Position numbers and translations under genes: made by a program. Of a stretch of 5,164 bases of DNA, positions 1 through 5,164 are shown one piece after another. The notes beneath the pieces are model-generated. The model saw only the letters and a list, made by a program, of their open reading frames with translations, was not told the DNA's origin and did not search any database. The stretch is from Burkholderiaceae bacterium. GTDB taxonomy: Bacteria > Pseudomonadota > Gammaproteobacteria > Burkholderiales > Burkholderiaceae_C. The stretch is taken from contig JALQVQ010000294.1 in the NCBI GenBank assembly GCA_023260315.1, positions 1 to 5,164 on the forward strand, given 5' to 3'. How positions within the stretch are numbered: the stretch's first letter is position 1; each line of letters begins with the position of its first letter.

Positions 1-1
1 G

Positions 2-121
2 ACCTACATATTGGAGCGCGCCAAAGAACAAGGCGCGATGGTGGTCAACGAACCGAGCGTCCTGCGCGACATGAACGAAAAGGTCTATACGGCCTGGTTC
101 CCGCAATGCTGCGCGCCGACG
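2..121 (+). CDS. gshB: Glutathione synthetase, internal fragment (both ends missing)
   Basis: This plus-strand frame is open from the window edge and encodes about 40 residues that read like the linker before the ATP-grasp domain of prokaryotic glutathione synthetase: 'TYILERAKEQGAMVVNEP', then 'SVLRDMNEKVYTAWFPQC' and 'CAPT'. E. coli GshB has the closely similar 'ATYILERAEEKGTLIVNKPQSLRDCNEKLFTAWF', quoted from memory, at roughly residues 85-120. The enzyme joins gamma-glutamylcysteine and glycine using ATP in the cytoplasm. The family normally continues with 'TLVTR' and the ATP-binding 'KPLDGMGG' region. Here the match ends at about base 121, and the frame continues to a stop at 233-235 only as antisense of gmhB. 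The fragment therefore cannot encode a working enzyme as it stands. gshB is not a usual neighbour of gmhB. I am confident in the family and unsure whether this is a natural truncation or an artefact. Confidence 0.8.
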
Positions 122-366
122 GTTGCCATTAACTTGTTCATGTTGGCGTGCACGCGGTTCATGGTGTCCGCATCGAATAAGCCTCGCCCCAAACCGGACT
201 GGTTGGTTGCGATGACCACTCGCCACCCGGCTTGATTGAGGCGTGCGACCGCTTCGAACGCACCTGCGATGGGCGTCCAATCATCCGGGCCCGCGATGAT
301 CGCCTTGTCGTCTAAGTTCAAGGTGCCATCACGATCGAGAACGACCAGTCGCATTTGGTTTTGCAT
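85..366 (-). CDS. gmhB: D-glycero-D-manno-heptose-1,7-bisphosphate 7-phosphatase, N-terminal part only
   Basis: GmhB is a cytoplasmic HAD-superfamily phosphatase that removes the 7-phosphate from heptose 1,7-bisphosphate during synthesis of ADP-heptose for the LPS inner core. The start of the family is clear: 'MRLVVLDRDGTLN' gives HAD motif I with nucleophile D11 and acid/base D13, and 'VIATNQSGLGRGLFD' (residues 51-65) gives motif II. The frame is 93 codons, whereas the family has about 180-190. GmhB-like sequence runs to about Q86 (base 109); the last residues 'HCGNQAV' are antisense gshB read to a chance TAG. The Cys/His zinc loop, the motif III lysine and the motif IV aspartates are all absent, so no active enzyme is expected. 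M1 (366) or M5 (354) could be the start; many relatives begin at the position of M5, and neither has a good Shine-Dalgarno. It lies 7 bases after glyS and is presumably co-transcribed. Confidence 0.85.
   Translation of the reverse strand: MQNQMRLVVLDRDGTLNLDDKAIIAGPDDWTPIAGAFEAVARLNQAGWRVVIATNQSGLGRGLFDADTMNRVHANMNKLMATVGAQHCGNQAV
109..121. other. Breakpoint joining gshB (+) to gmhB (-)
   Basis: Bases 109-120 (CTGCGCGCCGAC) can be read both as the GshB codons for 'C-A-P-T' on the plus strand and as the GmhB codons for 'V-G-A-Q' on the minus strand. To the left only GshB is recognisable, and to the right only GmhB. The shared stretch contains the self-complementary GCGCGC. The exact limits are estimated from remembered family sequences, so the microhomology length of about 12 bases is approximate. 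Confidence 0.7.
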
Positions 367-373
367 CTTGGCT

Positions 374-2530
374 TTATGCGGATGCCAAGCGCGAAAGGTC
401 TGCGACTCGGTTCATGGTGCCATGAAGCTCTGACAGCAAGGCCAAACGATTCGCACGGACGTTTACATCGTCGGCATTAACCATGACCCCATCAAAGAAG
501 GCGTCGACAGGTGCGCGCAAGGACGCGAGTGCCGTGAGGGATGCCGCGTAGTCACCACCGTCGTAATGAGACTCCGCAATCTTCTTGGCCCCAGCGATTG
601 CTTCAGCCAACGCTGATTCAGCAGTCTCGGAAAATAATGCGGGTTCAACCTTTGAAGGTATCTCGCTGGCGTTGGCCTTTTTAAGAATGTTACTGATGCG
701 CTTGTTGGCGGCCGCAAGCGCCTCACTTTCAGGTAGCGCGACAAATGCAGTGACCGCTTTTAACCGCCGCTGGACATCGGCAAGGCGCTGCGGCGAAAGA
801 GCAAGAACTGCATCGATTGTTCGCACATCGAAGCCTTGCTCCCGAAGCATCCCGGCCAAACGATCTTGAATGAATGAGGCAAGCGGTGCCAAGTCATGAG
901 TGATGAGATCTCCAAAGACGCTGGCACCGTCCGCCAACACCGCATCCAACGAGAGGGGCAAGTCACGTTCAATCAACATCCGCACAACGCCCAACGCATG
1001 ACGGCGCAGAGCAAAAGGATCGCGGTCACCGGTTGGCAAATTACCAATGCCGAACATCCCGATGAGCGTCTCTAATTTGTCGGCGAGTGCGACAACGATC
1101 GCCACGTCATTGCGCGGCAAATCGTCACCAGCGAAACGGGGGCGGTAGTGGTCCTCAATCCCGATGGCGATGGCATCTCCCAGACCATCGTGTCGCGCGT
1201 AATAGCCGCCCATGACGCCTTGTAACTCAGGGAACTCGCCAACCATATCGGTCACCAAGTCAGTCTTTGCCAGCGACGCCGCCTGATCTGCGGCTGCCAC
1301 GAGTGTGCCCTCTGCGTACCCCGCGTCGATCAGCGCCGCAGCAATCCGCTTGGCCAACGCACGAACACGCAAAGCGCGCTCACCTTGCGTGCCCAGCTTG
1401 TTGTGATAGACCACTTTATCGAGATCGGGTAAGCGCGCAGTTAACGTTTTTTTACGGTCTTGGTTAAAGAAGAACTGGGCATCGGCCAGACGCGGCCTCA
1501 CCACGCGCTCGTTACCGCCAATGACTTGACTTTCGTCATCGGGGGAAATGTTGCTGACCACCAAGAAGTGATTACTCAACTTACCGTCCTGCTTTAACAG
1601 CGGGAAGTACTTTTGATTCGCCTTCATCGTCAGAATCAGACACTCCTGCGGCACCTCTAGAAATTCGGACTCAAAGGCGCAAGCGACCACGTTAGGACGT
1701 TCAACCAGCGCAGTGACCTCGTCCAGCAGCGCCTCGTCATCGATGGGCGACAAGGGCCCCGTCTCAGGGGTTGCAAGCGTTTTGGCTTTCGCAGCCAACT
1801 GCGCAACGATCAACGCACGGCGCTTTTCAAACGATGGGATCACCGCGCCCACTGCGGTGAGCTGGCTCTCGTAGTCATCGGCGCATTCAAGAGAGATGAG
1901 CGCCTGCCGCGACTCAAATCGATGGCCAACGGTGTCACGGCCGGCGGTGAGGCCGAGCGCGCTGACGGGAACAATGTCTTTGCCATGCAGCGCCAATAGA
2001 CGATGCGCTGGACGTACAAAATTGACGCTGGTCCAGCCGGGTAATTCGCAGTTGTCATGCAACTGGTAAGCCATGACTTTCGGAATGGGTAACTTTGCAA
2101 GGGCCTCATCAAGAGCCAATTGCAGGCCTTCCGCGAGGTCAACACCAGGCACCGTGCGCGCGAGGTATAAAGCCTCTGCCTTACCGTCCATTTGTTTGGT
2201 CAGCTGTGGAACGGCGTCCACACCCAGTCCCATGCCTTGCAAGCGTTTCAAAAGAGCCGCTGTTGGCCCGCCCGACGCGTCCAACCCGACAGACGTGGGC
2301 ATTAATTTAAGTGTCTGTGCGCGGTCATCGGCCTTCGCCGCAACATGGGGCACGTGAACCGCTAAACGGCGAGGCGAGGCAAAAGCCGTGAACGGGGTGT
2401 CAGGCTCAACCAACCCACTGCCAATCAAACCCGCCACCAATTGCGAGGCAAAAGCATCGCCCAGTTTACGAAGGGCTTTTGGGGGTAACTCTTCAACAAA
2501 GAGTTCAACCAATAAATTATTTTTCGACAT
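374..2530 (-). CDS. glyS: Glycyl-tRNA synthetase, beta subunit
   Basis: This is the beta subunit of the bacterial alpha2beta2 glycyl-tRNA synthetase; it carries tRNA recognition and anticodon binding, while the alpha subunit makes glycyl-adenylate. The 718-residue product is complete (E. coli has 689). Family landmarks in order are 'VEELPPKAL' near residue 12, 'SPRRLAVHV' near 52, 'MKANQKYFPLL' near 302, 'GVMGGYYARHDG' near 438, 'FAGDDLPRND' near 466, 'GDRDPFALRR' near 501, 'AAANKRISNI' near 606, and 'DAFFDGVMVNADD' near 676 in the C-terminal anticodon-binding domain. I chose ATG at 2530 because the protein then starts 'MSKNNLLVELFVEELPP', matching the family start. The frame extends five codons further to a TTG at 2545, but that has no visible Shine-Dalgarno. 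The ATG itself has only a weak purine stretch upstream (GCAGAG). It follows glyQ by 33 bases and precedes gmhB by 7. I see no frameshift or missing block. Confidence 0.97.
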   Translation of the reverse strand: MSKNNLLVELFVEELPPKALRKLGDAFASQLVAGLIGSGLVEPDTPFTAFASPRRLAVHVPHVAAKADDRAQTLKLMPTSVGLDASGGPTAALLKRLQGMGLGVDAVPQLTKQMDGKAEALYLARTVPGVDLAEGLQLALDEALAKLPIPKVMAYQLHDNCELPGWTSVNFVRPAHRLLALHGKDIVPVSALGLTAGRDTVGHRFESRQALISLECADDYESQLTAVGAVIPSFEKRRALIVAQLAAKAKTLATPETGPLSPIDDEALLDEVTALVERPNVVACAFESEFLEVPQECLILTMKANQKYFPLLKQDGKLSNHFLVVSNISPDDESQVIGGNERVVRPRLADAQFFFNQDRKKTLTARLPDLDKVVYHNKLGTQGERALRVRALAKRIAAALIDAGYAEGTLVAAADQAASLAKTDLVTDMVGEFPELQGVMGGYYARHDGLGDAIAIGIEDHYRPRFAGDDLPRNDVAIVVALADKLETLIGMFGIGNLPTGDRDPFALRRHALGVVRMLIERDLPLSLDAVLADGASVFGDLITHDLAPLASFIQDRLAGMLREQGFDVRTIDAVLALSPQRLADVQRRLKAVTAFVALPESEALAAANKRISNILKKANASEIPSKVEPALFSETAESALAEAIAGAKKIAESHYDGGDYAASLTALASLRAPVDAFFDGVMVNADDVNVRANRLALLSELHGTMNRVADLSRLASA

Positions 2531-2563
2531 AAGCTCTGCGGTCAATGTTCAGATTAGCGCTTG

Positions 2564-3469
2564 TTAGGCAGCTTTTTTGGGTAAGGTCGCGACCCATTCG
2601 GCTGGCGCCAATGGGAAACCCAAGCGCTCACGACTCTCGTAGTAACTCTTTGCGACGGCTCGTGCCAAATTACGAATGCGCCCAATGTAGGCTGCACGCT
2701 CTGTCACACTGATTGCACCGCGCGCATCCAACAGGTTGAATGTGTGGGCGGCCTTCAAAATCTGCTCATATGCAGGTAGCGTTAACTGAACCGACATCAG
2801 ATTCTGCGCTTGACGCTCGTGCGCAGAAAACGCCGTGAACAGGAAATCGACATCACTGTGCTCGAAGTTGTATGCGGATTGCTCTTGCTCGTTCTGTAGG
2901 AAGACATCACCGTAGGTGGTGGTGTCGGTCCATTTGAGGTTGTAGACGTTATCGACACCTTGTAGATACATCGCCAAACGCTCGAGGCCATAGGTGATCT
3001 CGCCAGTTGCAGGTTTGCAATCGATACCACCGACCTGCTGGAAGTAAGTGAACTGGGTCACCTCCATGCCATTCAGCCACACCTCCCACCCCAAGCCCCA
3101 TGCCCCCAAGGTCGGGTTCTCCCAATCGTCTTCCACGAAGCGAATGTCATTCTTTTTGAGGTCAAAACCAAGGGCCTCAAGACTGCCCAGATACAAATCC
3201 AGAATATCTGCCGGCGCTGGCTTCAAAACCACTTGGAATTGATAGTAATGTTGAAGCCGGTTGGGGTTTTCGCCGTAACGACCATCTTTGGGCCGCCGAC
3301 TGGGTTGAACGTAGGCCGCTTTCCAGGGCTCGGGCCCGATGGCGCGCAAGAACGTTGCCGTGTGACTGGTGCCAGCGCCAACTTCCATGTCGAATGGCTG
3401 AAGCAAAGCACAGCCTTGCTTGTCCCAGTAGTCCTGAAGCGTCAAGATAATTTGTTGGAAAGTGCGCAT
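2564..3469 (-). CDS. glyQ: Glycyl-tRNA synthetase, alpha subunit
   Basis: The alpha subunit is the class II catalytic core that activates glycine with ATP, and it pairs with GlyS in the cytoplasm. The 301 residues match the family length (E. coli 303) and are intact. Visible landmarks are '[10 protein letters not shown]' at 27-36, the motif 2 region '[18 protein letters not shown]' at 64-81 with its ATP-contacting arginines, '[18 protein letters not shown]' at 114-131, '[15 protein letters not shown]' at 134-148, and the motif 3 region '[14 protein letters not shown]' at 156-169. The C-terminal part ('[20 protein letters not shown]', 231-250) is also typical. ATG at 3469 gives the usual start '[15 protein letters not shown]'. 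Its ribosome site is weak: the closest purine run, AAGG, lies about 20 bases upstream. Only 46 bases separate it from the lnt stop, with no clear promoter or terminator, so it is probably read from an upstream promoter together with glyS. Confidence 0.98.
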   Translation of the reverse strand: MRTFQQIILTLQDYWDKQGCALLQPFDMEVGAGTSHTATFLRAIGPEPWKAAYVQPSRRPKDGRYGENPNRLQHYYQFQVVLKPAPADILDLYLGSLEALGFDLKKNDIRFVEDDWENPTLGAWGLGWEVWLNGMEVTQFTYFQQVGGIDCKPATGEITYGLERLAMYLQGVDNVYNLKWTDTTTYGDVFLQNEQEQSAYNFEHSDVDFLFTAFSAHERQAQNLMSVQLTLPAYEQILKAAHTFNLLDARGAISVTERAAYIGRIRNLARAVAKSYYESRERLGFPLAPAEWVATLPKKAA

Positions 3470-3515
3470 ATTGGATTGTGGTTGGGTACCTTGTAGGCCT
3501 TAATTTTACGGCGCT

Positions 3516-4982
3516 TCAGACTCGGTCTTGCCTCACACGGAGAAATACCAAAATGAGTAGAGATAGCACCCAAAGAGGGGTGTGCCCCCAACGACCAGCC
3601 CATGCAACGTAGGGCGTGAGACCGGTTCGTCCCTCGTAAGGGCTCGTCAATACGCCGCTGACATCCTGCGGCAGGGCGGCAACGACGACACCCCTGTGAT
3701 CGATAACAGCCGTTGTGCCGGTATTTGTCGCTCTCAGCATGGGGCGGCCCAACTCGATTGCACGCCACCGGGCCATCAGCGCGTGTGAAGGAATTGCCGT
3801 TGTGTCACCAAACCATGCCAGGTTACTCATGTTGACCCATGCAGTGGGCGACATTTGTTGGGCAAACATGCGCTGCGCCAGCTCATCACCAAAGACATCT
3901 TCATAGCAAATGGTTATGGCCAAGATCTGTCGACCCCAATCAAAGTGAGGCTGCAGAAGATTTCCCGGACTGAAGTCGCTAAGAGGGATTGCCATTTGTC
4001 GCGTGAACCACCGAAAGCCGGGCGGGGACAGCTCGCCAAAAGGCACGAGATGGTGCTTGGCATACCGGTACTGCGCAACGCCATAAAGCGACGGCTGACT
4101 GTTTGGCGTAATTGCCCATGCCTCGTTTTGAAAGCGTGTTGCGCCAATCTGAACGGGGATACCAATCAAGGTGGCGGCTGGTGGGCGGCTGGCCACGACG
4201 AGGTCATTCCATACCGTTTTCGGGACAGCCTCGGGGATCATGGGTATGGCGGTCTCGGGAACGATACGGAGATCTGCCTGGCTGCTTTGAAGGGCGTCGA
4301 CGTACCATCGGACGGCGTCAGCTGCGCCGGTACTGAATTTTGCAGACTGGTCAACGTTGCCTTGCAACAAAGCGACCGATTGCGTGCCAGCGGGCTGGGT
4401 CCAAACAACTGGCGATACGCGGAGGCTTTCTGGCAGACCGATGATCAGAACCGCGACGACGGCCATCCGGATCAATATCGTGCGCCGTTTTAATCGGGCC
4501 GCGAATGTGTCGGGAAATGGCCACGCCGCAATCACCCAAGCCGTGGCGAAAACAACGAGCGCGGTCACCCCGCTGACACCGATCAGGGGCGCAAGCCATC
4601 CCCAGGCGTCGATATGGGCGTAACCCAACTCGCCCCAGGGGAAACCGGTAAACCACTTCGCCCGTAGCCACTCAGCCAATACCCACCCAGCGGTGATCGC
4701 GGTTGCCTTTGTGACGGGAGATGTCGCGCGATGGGGGGCGCAGATGTGCCAAGCGAGGTACCCCAGCGTGACGGCAAAGTAAACAGCCAGTGCGGCGGCG
4801 AGCGCAAAAACAGCCACCCCAGCAAGAAAGTGTGAGAGACCGCCGTAAACCGTCATGGAGTGCGTCAGCCACCAGGTTGTGGCGGCCAACCAATTTGCCC
4901 CCATCCACCAGCTTTGGAAAACGGCTTGGCGTCGGGTGGTCTGTGCGAACAGTTGCCGTATCAGTAACGCAAGGCAGGTCAC
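3516..4982 (-). CDS. lnt: Apolipoprotein N-acyltransferase, N-terminus missing
   Basis: Lnt is the inner-membrane enzyme that adds the third acyl chain to the N-terminal cysteine of lipoproteins before sorting to the outer membrane. The C-terminal half is a complete nitrilase-like domain. Using the GTG at 4982 as residue 1, the triad is E243 in 'IVPETAIP', K309 in 'YAKHHLVPFGEL' and C359 in 'ITICYEDVFGDE', spaced nearly as in E. coli (E267, K335, C387). 'SNLAWFGDT' (387-393 region) and 'TGLTPYVAWAGRWG' near the end are also typical. Membrane segments lie in about 30-80, 95-150 and 168-183, with a final helix near 468-482. About 35 N-terminal residues, including the first helix and the usual 'AFAPF'-type loop, are missing. 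Family-like sequence ('PWLQ') continues a few codons upstream of the GTG before a TGA at 5009-5007, so the GTG is just the first available start, with no Shine-Dalgarno. It may be a truncated gene beside a breakpoint. Confidence 0.93.
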   Translation of the reverse strand: MTCLALLIRQLFAQTTRRQAVFQSWWMGANWLAATTWWLTHSMTVYGGLSHFLAGVAVFALAAALAVYFAVTLGYLAWHICAPHRATSPVTKATAITAGWVLAEWLRAKWFTGFPWGELGYAHIDAWGWLAPLIGVSGVTALVVFATAWVIAAWPFPDTFAARLKRRTILIRMAVVAVLIIGLPESLRVSPVVWTQPAGTQSVALLQGNVDQSAKFSTGAADAVRWYVDALQSSQADLRIVPETAIPMIPEAVPKTVWNDLVVASRPPAATLIGIPVQIGATRFQNEAWAITPNSQPSLYGVAQYRYAKHHLVPFGELSPPGFRWFTRQMAIPLSDFSPGNLLQPHFDWGRQILAITICYEDVFGDELAQRMFAQQMSPTAWVNMSNLAWFGDTTAIPSHALMARWRAIELGRPMLRATNTGTTAVIDHRGVVVAALPQDVSGVLTSPYEGRTGLTPYVAWAGRWGHTPLWVLSLLILVFLRVRQDRV

Positions 4983-5164
4983 CTGCAGCCACGGTACAGC
5001 AGCGCATCATCCACAGACAACATAGGCACATTTTTTCGTTGGCGGATCCACCAAACGAGTAAAATCACCGATAGCACCAAGGCCAATCCCCCCACAAACC
5101 AATAGACGTATGAGTGGGCATATGTTTTTTCGATGAGTACGGGATTTTCTAGGGCGCTTTCCAG
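4979..5164 (-). CDS. C-terminal part of an unrecognised single-helix membrane protein (5' end off the window)
   Basis: This minus-strand frame is open from the window edge and encodes 61 residues before a TGA. It begins 'LESALENPVLIEKTYAHSY', then has a hydrophobic stretch of about 20 residues ('VYWFVGGLALVLSVILLV', residues 20-37), the basic 'WWIRQRKN', and a short tail ending 'LSVDDALLYRGCR'. This is the layout of a membrane anchor with a positively charged cytoplasmic side, so the missing N-terminal part would be periplasmic by the positive-inside rule. I do not recognise the family. It is not CorC/HlyC, the soluble CBS-domain protein often found upstream of lnt in relatives. Its stop overlaps the lnt GTG (GTGA), which could mean translational coupling. 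However, the last residues may be lnt sequence read out of frame if a breakpoint lies near 4990-5010, so the true C-terminus is uncertain. Confidence 0.5.
   Translation of the reverse strand: MESALENPVLIEKTYAHSYVYWFVGGLALVLSVILLVWWIRQRKNVPMLSVDDALLYRGCR
4983..5009. other. Possible breakpoint or frameshift at the 5' end of lnt
   Basis: In the lnt frame, the codons just upstream of the GTG read 'C-A-A-V-P-W-L-Q', which suits the loop after the first Lnt helix, and are preceded by a TGA at 5009-5007. Further upstream, no minus-strand frame gives a convincing first Lnt helix; the only well-behaved coding frame there is the unrelated membrane ORF. Lnt-like sequence therefore appears to stop within this interval. 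The interval is an estimate, as no alignment could be run. Confidence 0.5.

Noticed and set aside
122..235. Continuation of the gshB frame to the stop at 233-235 as one 74-codon gene
   Set aside because: Beyond 121 this is the antisense of well-matched gmhB codons and has no GshB resemblance, so it is only chance read-through.
585..869. Several open frames of 60-100 codons on either strand inside glyS and glyQ
   Set aside because: They are shadow frames of strongly conserved synthetase genes, with no recognisable motifs of their own.
3470..3515. Possible promoter for glyQ, with TAAAAT as a -10 box in the lnt-glyQ gap
   Set aside because: No reasonable -35 element sits at the right distance, and an A/T-rich hexamer alone is weak evidence.
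3721..3860. Possible loss of an Lnt active-site neighbour, since 'SNLAWFGDT' has Leu where E. coli has Asp in 'SNDAWFGKS'
   Set aside because: From memory, betaproteobacterial Lnt proteins commonly have a hydrophobic residue here ('SNIAWFGDT'), so this is a lineage feature and not a defect.
3855..4493. A 212-codon open frame on the plus strand inside lnt
   Set aside because: It lies wholly antisense to conserved Lnt sequence including all three catalytic residues, and its translation shows no recognisable family or composition typical of a real protein.

Overview
The window looks like a piece of a betaproteobacterial chromosome, most likely Burkholderiales. The reasons are the gene order lnt-glyQ-glyS-gmhB, all on the minus strand, and family-specific wording in the proteins: 'SNLAWFGDT' and 'HHLVPFGEL' in Lnt, '[15 protein letters not shown]' in GlyQ, 'PDDWTPIAGAFEAVARLNQAGW' (read in parts) in GmhB. 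No database search was possible, so the placement is by recalled family resemblance. The sequence looks moderately GC-rich.

Layout, read in the direction of transcription (right to left). At 5164-4979 is the C-terminal end of an unrecognised protein with one membrane segment. It runs directly into lnt (apolipoprotein N-acyltransferase, 4982-3516), which has its full catalytic domain but lacks the first membrane helix expected of the family. Then come glyQ (3469-2564) and glyS (2530-374), the alpha and beta subunits of tetrameric glycyl-tRNA synthetase, both apparently complete. After a 7-base gap comes the 5' part of gmhB (heptose bisphosphate phosphatase, from 366). GmhB-like sequence stops near 110. 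The remaining bases 1-121 encode, on the opposite strand, about 40 residues of glutathione synthetase (gshB).

The core is ordinary housekeeping: lipoprotein maturation, protein synthesis and LPS heptose supply, in a tightly spaced same-strand cluster that is probably one operon. I see no mobile element, CRISPR array, RNA gene, riboswitch or convincing terminator, and no sign of a new biological system. The notable points are at the two edges. On the left, gshB (+) and gmhB (-) meet head-on at a breakpoint where about 12 bases can be read as either gene. On the right, lnt loses its N-terminus where an unrelated ORF ends. Either could be a genuine rearrangement, but a chimeric amplification or assembly product is at least as likely, and both should be verified before any biology is inferred.
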